From the NCBI GenBank assembly GCA_019915135.1, contig JAHLMK010000007.1, forward strand, positions 2,108,001 to 2,172,000: DNA of 64,000 bases, written 5' to 3'. A model generated the notes under the pieces. The model was not told the origin of the DNA. It saw only the letters and a program-made list of their open reading frames with translations, and searched no databases. The translations under genes were made by a program, and so were the position numbers. The DNA comes from Strobilurus pachycystidiatus. Its lineage: Eukaryota; Basidiomycota; Agaricomycetes; Agaricales; Physalacriaceae. Below are positions 42,518-53,400 of the stretch, piece after piece (the first letter of the stretch is position 1; every line of letters begins with the position of its first letter).

Positions 42518-45500
42518 ATGGCCAATCCATCTGGCAGTCGTCCTGCTCAAACGACCTGGGATCTTCGCCGGCACACAGCAGACGACTATCGTCGCCGTCG
42601 CGAGTTCGAGCTAGCCAATTTCGGCTCTAGCGCCATCACCCCGGCGGCGCCGCCACGAAGGAGAGGACGCCCATCGAACCAGAGCGTGCAGGCCGCGGCT
42701 TTTTCTGGACCGTCCCAAGAGCCCGTGCGCGACCGTGCCCACTATGTCTCTAGGACGGGCGAAACGGAAACCGTGGAGTATCTTCCGCCTCCTCGTAAAA
42801 GGAGACGGACTGCGACTCCGCCGCCTTTGGCAGAAGAGGGCAGCTTTGGCGACTTCGAGCCAACCGCCTCTTATGAGGCGATCTACGACGACCTACAGGA
42901 CGACGACCTCCATCAAGATGGTCCCCCTGCCGCTTTCTTAGACGCTGATGGGGACATGAATGACGAGGTGGAGGCGGACTCGTTGAAAAGAAAACGGTAC
43001 ACAAGCTCGGTGCGTCATATTTTTCTCCTATGCGTACATACAGTTTGGTGCTTACATGACACGGTGGTAGGACGACCAAATGAAGGAATGGATTCAATTC
43101 ACCGACCTCATGTTCGAAGAGTCCATGCGCCGACATGGGTTGGGCGACGACATCTACGCTCCAGCCTGTTCCACGTGTCAATCCCAAGCATCTCCCACCA
43201 ATCTCTTGTATCGCTGTCGCAGTTGCGGCGATTTCAAAGAGTGCTCGTCTTGCTGCGTTCTTCGGCATCAGCGGACCCCCCTACACCTGCTCCAGGTAAG
43301 CAGCGACTTGTTTTCCACACCGTTCGAGCTTTGCTCACAGGAACACAGGTCTGGGATGACGAAACTTGGGAGCCAGCTACGCTCACTGAGCTCGGCCTGA
43401 TCTACCAAGTCGGGCACCAAGGCGCTGCATGCGGCTTCCCGGATCCGACAGACCGCTTCCTGACAGTGATACATTATCCCGCCACTCACACCCTTCGCTT
43501 TCGCTATTGCCGTTGCAGTCGTAATCAAGGCACCTTCGACTGGCAGCAGCTCTTCCGAAATGGCTGGTATCCGGCAACGACCCACACGCCCCAAACCTGC
43601 GCCACCATCGAGACGCTAAATTTTTTCCGCCGCTTAAAAGTGACAGCCACCGTTTCCGTTCGTGACTTTGTCACCACGCTGGAATCCACGGGCGATCCTT
43701 ATGGCACGGAATGGACTCCGGATCGGTACAAAGCCTTCGGGCGCATGTCGCGGCAGTGGTCTTACATGCAGAGAGTTCGTCGGTCAGGCGTCGCGCATGA
43801 AGTAGGCGGTGTGAGCAAGGCGGCCTGGGGGTCCGTCGCCGTGGAGTGTTGGGCTTGCCCACGCGTAGGCGTGAATTTACCAAGCAACGTCAGCTCTATA
43901 AGTGCTGGGGAGCAGTGAGTCGTTTCCTTCCTCAGGAAACCAGGATGTTGAGCTGATTCCCGTTCACAGGTACAAATTTCGTCGGATTCTATCGGGTGAC
44001 GCCAACTTCAAAATGCGATGCAAGATGCGCGCGTCGCCACGGGAAGATTTTCCGCTGTATACCGGGCTTGGCGTGCAGGTCCCGATGGAGCAGTACCACG
44101 AATGGCTGCGAAGCTATATTACGGAGGAGGAGGTAAGGATTCGGACAACGTCTTATCTTACATTTCAAGGTAACTAATCACTTCATGTCAGGTATCGTCG
44201 TGCATCGCGTTTGCAGCGCTCATGCACAAGGAAACAAAGTTCTCCACGGGTCTCAGGTGGACGGGCGTCTTGGGCGTTATATGTGCACGTCATGAGCTCA
44301 TGCTCTCGCTCGGCGATTTGGAGAAGGGCGAACGGTGAGCAAACACTGTTTTTATATGTGACATTCTCATTTCTCAACATCTCTCGTCAGGTACAAGAAT
44401 ACGGATTGGATCCTATGCTGGCTCCTCAGTCGTTTGGGACTGAAGGAGGTAACGATAACCTACGACATTGCCTGTCAATACAAGAAGAATTTTCACAAAC
44501 GCGTGGCCGCTCTCCCGGATTGTCTCAAGGGTTTAGGTCTTCCGGCATTGACCTGGGGCTTACCTGTGTGGCACGGAAATGTGCATGAAGTCAGCTGCGA
44601 GACGGAGAACAGTCTGCGCTATCAGACCGGAGTGGGGAAAACCGATGGCGAAGGAATCGAGCGATACTGGTCTCAGCTGAACACGATCTCGTACATGACC
44701 CGCGAGGAGCAGCCCGGTGCACGGCACGACGACCACGAGGACAAGATCAATCACATTAATTTCCAGAAGAATATCGACATCGGTGAGAACTTCGGTCGGT
44801 TGTTGGCTACGAAATCAATACTAATAGCTTTTGGCAGGAAAAACCCTCCTGCGACGTTTGCGGATCGCGACTGAAGAACGCGACATACAGGTGAACGCCT
44901 TCACGCTCATGGACTCGGCATTAAAAGGCGGACTGCGCACGGAATGGATGAAGATGGTCAAGGACTGGCTGGCAGATCGGGAGTCGCCCAACCCTTACGC
45001 GCCGTCCGGCAAGGTTAGCGTTTCCGAGCAGAAGGTTCGCGCCGACCTTCACCGGCAGGAGCAATTGGAAGAAGAGACTTTACGGAAGGATGCAGATGAG
45101 GAACTGGATGACGGGGATCGGGAGGGCGAGGACGAGGCGTGTACGGAGCATGACGAGTGCGGCGAGGACCATGGCGGAGAGGGAAGTGCAGGAAAAAAGA
45201 AGCGAAGGCGCAGACGGGCGGCCAAGCGCAAAGTGGCGCCGAAAACGTCCCGCTTGCCGAGGATGACCCCGACGGCGTTTATTATTCAAGGGCTACAGCT
45301 GGAGGACACCAAGTAAGTATCGGCACGTATCAAACTGTTCTTACTAACGATTTTTGCCAGATCACGGTTGCTCGCAGATCGAAAAGCCAGCGTGAATCTT
45401 ACGCTGGCCCGGGAGAGCAGCATACATCAGCGAAGCAAGGCGTTCAGCAGCAAACTCCGAGCATTCCGTCGCCACCAAGCTGTGCAAATGCCGGGCGTGG

Positions 45501-46530
45501 CAGCATTGCTTCAAGACGAGGAGGATACCCTGGTTGCCGCTCGGTTACCGGAGGAGGCGAAGATATTTCTACCCTCGGAATGTTTATTGGGAGGAAGGCG
45601 GGTAGAGGGGATGTGCTCCGACGCGCTGTATGATGTGGAGATTGCACTGAGGAGAGGGCGATGTAGTGACGCGATCATGCGTCTCCGAGCACGGCTCATG
45701 ACACGGCGGCACTTCATCAACTACCGCAATGCTCACGTCACCGGCCAGAACGCGACGACGCGTGCCGCCAAGTTGATACAATCGCTCAGCGCAAAGGTCG
45801 ACGCCGCCGCACAAAAATATCGGCACGGATGGAGGGCGTTGCGAGCATTGAATGGGGATGAGGACGAGGACGGGTACAGGGAGCTCCTGCCATCAGACAT
45901 CGAGCTGGTACATATGGAGGAGAGCGATTCTGGGGCGATGAAGAAATTGGGACGATTGGGAGGTAGGGATAGTCGGGTGACAGCGACATCACGGAAGCCC
46001 AAAGAAGGCGCACCCTCGGGCGAGTCCAGACGAGTCGTCAGCTGGATCTGGTCCTTCGGAGGCGGGCCAGATGCATCTTCGGAAGGTTACCTACACGAAT
46101 GTGAGTGCTACTTCAACGTTTCGGCTGGTGTTCATGCTTATCGGATGCAGGTGTTCGGATTGAGTGGGCGAAAGCCCTGGCGAGAAAGTGGCGATGGTCT
46201 GAGGAAGTGGAGATACTTCGGGCGGAGATGCGTCGCGTGTTACGAAGCCTGGAGCACGAGGCTGAGCAGTGGACCCGACGCTCTAGCTTGGGGAAGGACA
46301 CCCTAGGGAAGCCGGAGTTTTGCGGACGCAGGGCGTATGCGCGCAGGCAAGCCAAGGACCGCGTACGCATTGCGGAGGGATTCAAGATGCTATGGCTCCA
46401 AGATCAACCAGCACGAGGCCAGAAGGCAGGGCCCAAAGACGGTGAAGTTCTGGCGGACGTTCAGAAGCTTCTCGCCGGCGATCTTGCGCAGGACGTGGGC
46501 GGCGCTCATAGTACAGACATCGGACCGTAA
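42518..46530 (+). CDS. KDZ transposase, apparently complete (K2)
   Basis: Spliced gene of about nine exons, over 1100 residues, starting at the in-frame ATG of MANPSGSRPAQ. Early exons are 42518-43009, 43071-43295 and about 43350-43914. In order: basic N-terminus with PPPRKRRR, Cys cluster (CSTCQ, YRCRSCGDFKECSSC), LGLIYQVGH, the Arg-rich segment before CWACPRVGVNLP, DANFKM, GVICARHELM, TYDIACQYKKNF, VWHGNVHEVSC, TDGEGIERYW, then the C-terminal helical region (ALYDVEIALRRGR) and RIEWAKALARKWRW. These are the conserved blocks of KDZ cut-and-paste transposases, including the acidic residues presumed catalytic. I found no stop or frameshift that splicing could not explain. Confidence 0.88.
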
Positions 46531-46816
46531 TGTATCTACTTTTAATATTCATTTATTTCTTTTCGCGTCAATGCGTGTCCGAATCATGACCGATTCGGAC
46601 TGATGTGTCGGTCCCGCCATAGTCTGCTAGCCACAGGAGCACCGCCCGCGGCGAGCTGCATTAGTAAGCAGAGCAAGCCCGGAGCGTTTGCCTGGGTGCA
46701 GGGGATGTGCTGCACAAGTGCGCCCCGTTATAACGGGGCCCCGTTATAACGGGAGAATTTGAAACATTTTTGGACGGTTATAACGGGGCCCTTGTCAAAT
46801 ATCCACGACCACAGGT
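46531..46816. repeat. Right end of K2 with subterminal palindromes
   Basis: CCCCGTTATAACGGGG at 46723-46738, CCCGTTATAACGGG at 46740-46753 and a half-degenerate CGGTTATAACGGGG at about 46775-46788. Between 46531 and 46722 no gene is seen. Confidence 0.88.
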
Positions 46817-48098
46817 GTGTCTCAGACGTTGACAACACTCGTTCAAACTCGACTTATTCCTCAAAGGGAAGTACTTCACGAAAGAGCGTGAGTGCAGGGC
46901 AGAACCACTTGCAAACCGGCCTTCTTGCGAATACAAGGTTCTAACACCAAGTAGATTCGTTGGTACTTGACTTGGTACGTCGGAATAAGGTTCTTTCGAG
47001 TCTTTCAAGGAGCTTGGCAACACCTGATGTCTTTAAATCTTGGAAAGGTCTTTGGGGTCTTTGGGTACTTTGCAGAAATGAGTCGAAACTCGAGATAGAT
47101 TCACTACAACGGCTGCGTCTGACTAGCGGCTACTGGAGGGGGCTCTAAGCTACCGAAATATGGGTCCTTTGGGCCCTTTTATACTACTGGTGGGTTCCTA
47201 CTGAGTAAGCATCTATTCTAGGATCGGATACATCGGACTTTCGAGTCATACAAGTGCTGGATTCTTATTGGCTATCCCTGGTCGAAACAACTGCGGACAG
47301 GCCGCTTGGTCCTTTAGCCATATACGCCACCTTGGCGGTATGGTACAATCCTTGTGCCCAGGAGATCAAGGTCCGATAAGGACTTCGATCCTTAGGTATC
47401 TTTATGTTGCAAGGTCCTACGGACACCTGCTTTCTTGTGGATAGGTTGGATGGAGATCGTTAAGAACGTCCTTTCGAGCGCAGACACTACAGGGGAGTCC
47501 TTTCTTAAAGTGGTAATACACCCTGCTTTCGGGGTGGTCCTTGATCGTGGATCATGATCGATCGGCATAGCGGAAGGCGTCGGTTCGGAGTCCTTGACAG
47601 CTCCGAAGATTGTTTCCCCAAAAGGGTTGTGACGTCCTTGAACTATTTCGGGACCTTCCAGGTCTTTGGGTTGAGGTGCGCCGGTCTTGGGTCGCTCTAA
47701 CTGAACCGCCTGGAGACCTTTGGACCCTCCTTGGGTGCGAATGGTTATAGCACATCGTCTGTAGTACCAGGTACACGCAAAGGTACGGGATCTTAAACGG
47801 GATCCAACGCGCGGATAAGGATATTCGGATGAAGGTGATCGAAGGTTTCGATCGCGCCTGTCCTAAAGGACTTGTTAAGGCGCCTAGACCTTGTCCTGGA
47901 GGCTTGCCCGCGTCAAGGCAGTAACTCCTGCGTGCTCTATCCTAAGTACTTGACTGGAGGTTCCTAAGGTCTTTGGGCTGTTCAGGAATCGCAAAATTCC
48001 CCGTTTCTAGTACTGGAATAGTACCCTGCGTATCAGCGCCAGTTCCGACATTTGACGCTCATGATGCGCGGCGGCAAAGGCTGCGAGGATGACGGCGT

Positions 48099-49766
48099 TG
48101 ATGTGCAAGTTCGGAATAGACCTCTGAAAAGAAGCTATCGTCTAACCACACTATCAATCCTTATCACAACTAGTACTCCTTGTAAGGGAGCTGGGGTGCA
48201 CAAAGGTTCGAGAGAACAAGGTGCTTTTGGGTAATGGAGAAATAGAGATGTATTCCGAATCGCTGTAGTTAAACTACGAGTTGTTTTTGGGGGTGTAGGG
48301 ATTCTGATCGAAATGACACAAGAAAACCTTGAAGTCGTAGGCCGAACCTCTTGACGTATGAAGACCTTAAACAGCGCGAGGCAATGTAGCTTCTACCTAT
48401 CAAGTGCTCTGGTGTACAAGGACTTTGTCTTGGAATCGTCAGGCCGCTACCGCAGGTTTTACGCCACTGGACTGCTAACGATAAGGACTCCTTCTTGCAC
48501 TTAAACCAAACTTCTAGTGTCTTGCACCGGGACCAAAGGTTCCGAAAGGTGTCTCAGACGTTGACAACACTCGTTCAAACTCGACTTATTCCTCAAAGGG
48601 AAGTACTTCACGAAAGAGCGTGAGTGCAGGGCAGAACCACTTGCAAACCGGCCTTCTTGCGAATACAAGGTTCTAACACCAAGTAGATTCGTTGGTACTT
48701 GACTTGGTACGTCGGAATAAGGTTCTTTCGAGTCTTTCAAGGAGTTTGGCAACACCTGATGTCTTTAAATCTTGGAAAGGTCTTTGGGGTCTTTGTGTAC
48801 TTTGCAGAAATGAGTCGAAACTCGAGATAGATTCACTACAACGGCTGCGTCTGACTAGCGGCTACTGGAGGGGGCTCTAAGCTACCGAAATATGGGTCCT
48901 TTGGGCCCTTTTATACTACTGGTGGGTTCCTACTGAGTAAGCATCTATTCTAGGATCGGATACATCGGACTTTCGAGTCATACAAGTGCTGGATTCTTAT
49001 TGGCTATCCCTGGTCGAAACAACTGCGGCCAGGCCGCTTGGTCCTTTAGCCATATACGCCACCTTGGCGGTATGGTACAATCCTTGTGCCCAGGAGATCA
49101 AGGTCCGATAAGGACTTTGATCCTTAGGTATCTTTATGTTGCAAGGTCCTACGGACACCTGCTTTCTTGTGTATAGGTTGGATGGAGATCGTTAAGAACG
49201 TCCTTTCGAGCGCAGACACTACAGGGGAGTGCTTTCTTAAAGTGGTAATACACCCTGCTTTCGGGGTGGTCCTTGATCGTGGATCATGATCGATCGGCAT
49301 AGCGGAAGGCGTCGGTTCGGAGTCCTTGACAGCTCCGAAGATTGTTTCCCCAAAAGGGTTGTGACGTCCTTGAACTATTTCGGGACCTTCCAGGTCTTTG
49401 GGTTGAGGTGCGCAGGTCTTGGGTCGCTCGAACCGAACCGCCTGGAGACCTTGGACCCTCCTTGGGTGCGAATGGTTATAGCACATCGTCTGTAGTACAA
49501 GGTACACGCAAAGGTACGGGATCTTGAAAGGGATCCAACGCGCGGATAAGGATATTCGGATGAAGGTGATCGAAGGTTTCGATCGCGCCTGTCCAAAAGG
49601 ACTTGTTAAGGCGCCTGGACCTTGTCCTGGAGGCTTGCCCGCGTCAAGGCAGTAACTCCTGCGTGCTCTATCCTAAGTACTTGACTGGAGGTTCCTAAGG
49701 TCTTTGGGCTGTTCAGGAATCGCAAAATTCCCCGTTTCTAGTACTGGAATAGTACCCTGCGTATCA
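48099..49766 (-). repeat. 3' LTR of element A
   Basis: 1668 bp, TGATGTGCAAG...GCGTATCA on the plus strand. The complement of CCTTTTATACTACT near 48906-48919 gives TATAAAAGG on the minus strand, the probable core promoter of the family. Confidence 0.95.
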
Positions 49767-49775
49767 TCTCCCCTT
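49767..49775 (-). promoter_or_regulatory. Polypurine tract of element A
   Basis: AAGGGGAGA on the minus strand directly adjoins the 3' LTR. Confidence 0.8.
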
Positions 49776-49909
49776 GACTTATGAAATGTCGTCCGCGACA
49801 TAGTCCTTGGTGGTTCAGAACCTTTATCCTGGGTACCAGGCCGTCGTGACGAAGTCCCCTTTTGGTTTCTATCGCCCGATGGACCCTCTTTTGCCTAACT
49901 TCGTTCCGT

Positions 49910-49916
49910 TATAAAA
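49910..49916 (+). promoter_or_regulatory. TATA box of antisense gene B1
   Basis: TATAAAA followed by GG lies 55 bp before the B1 start codon, on the strand opposite to gag-pol. It matches the TATAAAAGG of the element's own LTR promoter. Confidence 0.6.
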
Positions 49917-49964
49917 GGTCCTGGGACTTGTCCTCAGACCTTTCATTCCTGCCTTTATTCTATC

Positions 49965-51499
49965 ATGGCTCCCAAAACTTGGACTCCCATCGCAAAACTG
50001 CTTCCCACAACGCCGCACGTTCCGTCCGCGAAGGACCTGATCACTACGCGCGACCTTGGCGCCGGTCTCGTCGCTTATGCGCTCGACTACGACCCTCCAG
50101 CCAACACACCCGACTTCCTTATGTACCTCGGCATGCATCTTACGCTCATCATTCCCAAGGTCCATCGGCTGGACCTCAAGAAGGCGTGTTCGAATCCCGA
50201 CGTGGCACTGGAGATCACCGGCTATGTTGACAAGATCATGGAGAGAGTCCTTGTGTGTACTCCTTCGCTGTGTTCTTTTCCTGATCCTGACTTCATCCTG
50301 TCCTTGTTTTCTTTAGGCCGTCGCCCATGACCTTCGCACCTTTCCGAATGGTTCCAAGGTGTCGACGGACATGGCGGTGTTCTTTTTCAACCTTCGCCTC
50401 TATGTAGGGATGCTGGTACACCTGCTGGGGATTCACCCTCAGACGCCGACGCACCACATCGCTCATATCCTCCAACCTTTGGTGAGCAGCTGCAAGAAGG
50501 CGTCTAACGCCCACTTCCCTGGCCTGTCCCCGGGTCACCCTATGCATCCGGATAACGCTTATTTCAAGCCGGACAAGCTTGAGAAAGGCAAGGTATGTCC
50601 GTTCATTACTCGTCGGTTTCCTACTGTAACCTTTGGATGTCTTCGCTTAGAAGACGAAGAAATCGCCCGAGGTCGTTACCGAGGCCATGGAGAAACGAGC
50701 CGAGGCGGGAGACGGCGACGTCGCGATGGATCCCGACTCTTGTGCGCGCTTCTTTCGTCCGGAGTACTTTAATTGGGCTGACGATGTGGCAGCTGGCGAG
50801 AGCGACGGTGAGGACTCCGTTGTCGTCGTCGGTGATACTGTGCGCTCAATCTCTTTGCCAGTCTCATCTTCCTTTATTGAAGCCTTTCGCCAGCTCCAAC
50901 TCGCCAATTCCTTGTCAAAGGAAGCCGAAGCGGTACGTTCCTTTGAGTCCTATGTTTGTCCCGGACGTCCTTATGACTTCTTTAATAGTCATCTTCCGTC
51001 CGTTACCTTCCTTTCGCAGCTCTTCCCGGTATGGACATTAACGCCCGTGTTTACCAGAAAGCCCTTCAAACCTTGGGCGCGATCAATGGTCAAGAAGCTC
51101 CTCCTAAGCGTAAGCTTAACGATGAGAACGCTCGCCGGGTTGTAAAGGCGGCCCGGCCTTCGACCTTTGGGGTCGAACCCGTCGTTCTTAAACAACTTGA
51201 AGGCGGTAAGGTGCTTCTTCCTCGCTCCTTGGTTTGCCTTGTTGATTCCTGGTTATTTCCCCTTAGCGAACCAGTACATCAATGGTCTGTCTGCTGCCTT
51301 GGCCCAAGTCCACAAGCGTATGTCAAGGTTGTCTGGTCTTGACGATCCCAACATCTCGCCCAACTTGGTCATTTTGGAACGCCAGTACCGGCACGACATT
51401 ATCTCGACCTTCAACGAGATTCGGGGTCGTATCCAAGTCTTGCAGTCGACTCGCGACCTTTATATCTCGGCCTTAGACGCGATAGACCAGGCTCAGTAG
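49965..51499 (+). CDS. Accessory gene B1 of element A (antisense to gag-pol)
   Basis: Five exons fit in frame: 49965-50252, 50317-50592, 50651-50932, 51058-51205 and 51267-51499, about 408 residues, start MAPKTWTPIAK. The third intron's acceptor is uncertain (51019 or 51057); only the latter keeps frame. The N-terminal half is well structured by eye (FLMYLGMHLTLIIPKVHRLD, MAVFFFNLRLYVGMLVHLLG). An acidic centre (ESDGEDSVVVVGD) and a helical C-terminus (LERQYRHDIISTFNEIRGR) follow. No known family recognised. It is transcribed towards pol, opposite to the element's own genes. Confidence 0.7.
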
Positions 51500-51874
51500 A
51501 CTACAAGGTCCTTCTTTAGCTTAGCTTTCGCCAAGTCTTAACCAGTACTACTCATAGTTTTTCTCTACTTCGTCTTTATACTGGTTTCGGATTTCTTCTC
51601 TACTTGTAGGAGCGGTAGTCACTTTGTTTCCTTAGACTACTCTAGGCCCAGTTGGTGCATAATCCAACTCCTTTCGATTTGAACCCTCAAAGTTTCCTGA
51701 CCGCCTCCTGGTAGGCCTAAGATCGAACTTAGTTCGATCGGCTATCGCCGATCGTACCTACCTTTAGATTGGTGGCGCCTAAACTTTGTCCTTTTATCGG
51801 CGTGTTCGGACCTTCTTGATTGGCGGAGGTTTTCTTTTAAGTCGGTCGTGGCGACAGGAATCTCATCTTTGATC
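51500..51874. other. Spacer between B1 and B2
   Basis: No gene seen. A palindromic cluster around 51721-51757 (GATCGAAC...GTTCGATC, GGCTATCGCC) and a CTTTTATCGG sequence near 51790 may belong to the B2 promoter. Confidence 0.4.
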
Positions 51875-53011
51875 ATGCCCGCGCCCGTCCTGCCTTCCTT
51901 TGCAGATACCCGCATTCAAGGCGTTCGACTTCGCTCGCCTTTGACCTCCTTTCAACATGACTTAGTCACAGCGGACCTTGCGCTGAGCTGCGCCATGGAG
52001 ATGTACAACTATACACGCTACTTCGTTGCGGTAGTCCGTCATCCGGAGGGGACCTTAGCTACGGAGGACGACACTCGCCTCCTTCCCCAGCTCAAGCCTC
52101 CGGTTCATGCCTTTGGTCGCGACGAACCTCTAGACGTTCCAACCTTGCGCTACCTTTTGCACGTCCTGGTAGGTCTAGTTGACTTCGCCTCGACACCTTT
52201 CTTGACTAACGGATGGTCCTTAGGTCCGCTTTCGTTATATCTGGGAACCCGCTTTTCACTTCCAGAACGGGGCCATTCCTCACGGCTTCAAGGCGCACTT
52301 CTTTCCTTTGTACTACACCGCCGTCGAACTTTGCAAAGCTTGGTTCGCCGAAGGCAATACCCTTGACGGTGAAGGCGCCCGCTTCCACCTGGGGGACCTT
52401 AACATGGACATCCTTGCGAGTCACCCTTGGTTTACCCAAGAGTTCATCGGACCTTTCATGGTGAGTTAAACCTGGTCTTTTCCTTTCATGTCTTGTGGTC
52501 GGCGCTGACCTTAGACGTAGGTCGAGGCCCACTTTGGTGGTTACTCTGGCTTTTCCACACTCCTTCGCTCGCTTTACATCGGGTCTGACGACCTGAAGGT
52601 CCTTCCTGTCCAGTATGGGGACCTTCCTGCCGACCTTGTCACGGTTATGAAGTGGTGGCCAGAGTTCCAGCGTCAGAACTCTGCTCTTTATGGCTGGGAC
52701 GACGTCTACGCGTTGGATAGACCTCCCAATATGCGTCGGTTGATCCCTGAGATTGACCTTCCCGCCAATCGGGTCCGTGAACAACTACGTAGTTTGAGGT
52801 CCGTTTGTAACTTCTGTGTTTCCAGCGCCCCAACCAGTCGCTGCCTATCATCGATCCACTACTCTGGCTCATCGACTGGTCGGAGGCCACCGAAGTAGAC
52901 TACGAACTCCTTGCTGCTAGTATGTTAGCAATCGACCTTCGCAACGCAGGACCTTTCTATGCGCGCCTCGCGAACCTTGCGGTCCCTCCTGATTGGAGTC
53001 GTTTTGCTTAG
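51875..53011 (+). CDS. Accessory gene B2 of element A (antisense to gag-pol)
   Basis: Four exons (51875-52168, 52224-52460, 52521-52772, 52826-53011), every junction phase 0, giving 322 residues from MPAPVLPSFADTR. The protein is evenly aromatic and globular-looking: AMEMYNYTRYFVAVVRHPEG, RYIWEPAFHFQNG, MDILASHPWFTQEF, LLWLIDWSEA. There is no signal peptide or membrane segment and no family I can name. The in-phase exons with good GT-AG borders argue strongly for a real gene. It converges with gene C. Confidence 0.75.
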
Positions 53012-53400
53012 TCCTTAGTTGACTTCTTTTGACCTAAAGGTCGCCTTTCTTTTCTTCCTTACGAATGTTCCTTATAGTCACATTGCTTTTGCCGGTATTA
53101 CCTTACTCGTAAACGCAGTTCCTTGTGGTCCTTTTTGACTTCCAAGGTCCCTAACCTCTGACCTTTGCGACCCTTGGTATATCAAGGAGAGTCCTGGACT
53201 CTCCCCTTGACTTAAGGTTTTAAACTAAGGTCCTTGTTCTTGTTTCCTTAGTGTTTTTCACACGGTTCTTTGAGTTCAAGAAGTTGTAAATTGTTATATA
53301 AAATACAACGGGGGCGGGCGATGCGTATATGAGAGTGTCCTTTTGGCACTGTGACTAGTATTCTTGTATATAAAAAAAAAGATATGACGGCGGGACGCTA
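53012..53400. other. Convergent 3' region of B2 and gene C
   Basis: 389 bp with no open frame of note; AT-rich near 53290-53390. It presumably holds both polyadenylation regions. Confidence 0.45.

Larger units (their letters stand above)
33612..46816 (+). mobile_element. K2, intact-looking 13.2-kb KDZ transposon with cargo
   Basis: The ends are set by the interrupted LTR: GTGTCTCAGA occurs at 33604-33613 and 46817-46826, so the target repeat is 8-10 bp and the exact ends are ambiguous by two bases. Zisupton-type KDZ elements are known to make 8-bp repeats. The ends form an imperfect inverted repeat of about 28 bp, and many of the mismatches are transitions. It holds genes a, b, c, d and f, a tRNA-like sequence, a KDZ relic and a full-length KDZ transposase. 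Confidence 0.9.
33154..48035 (+). mobile_element. Solo LTR, family A, copy 2, split by K2
   Basis: The same insertion as 4699-6367, including its GCGC flanks. K2 inserted within it, dividing it into 33154-33613 and 46817-48035, with a repeat of GTGTCTCAGA shared by both pieces. Confidence 0.93.
28457..48098 (+). repeat. Duplicated block, copy 2, interrupted by K2
   Basis: This matches 1-6430 with an offset of 28456, then 28455 after a T-run near 30990, then 41668 after K2. It ends at 48098, where element A begins. The left edge in copy 2 cannot be fixed because copy 1 starts at the window edge. Confidence 0.95.

Noticed and set aside
33612..46816. TET/JBP dioxygenase as KDZ cargo
   Set aside because: Such genes are known to accompany KDZ elements in mushrooms, but no HxD...H iron-binding pattern in a suitable context was found in K1 or K2.
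52206..52784. 192-codon minus-strand open frame in element A
   Set aside because: It runs across the introns and exons of B2 in reverse; the B2 exons have matching splice sites and phases, this one has nothing recognisable.
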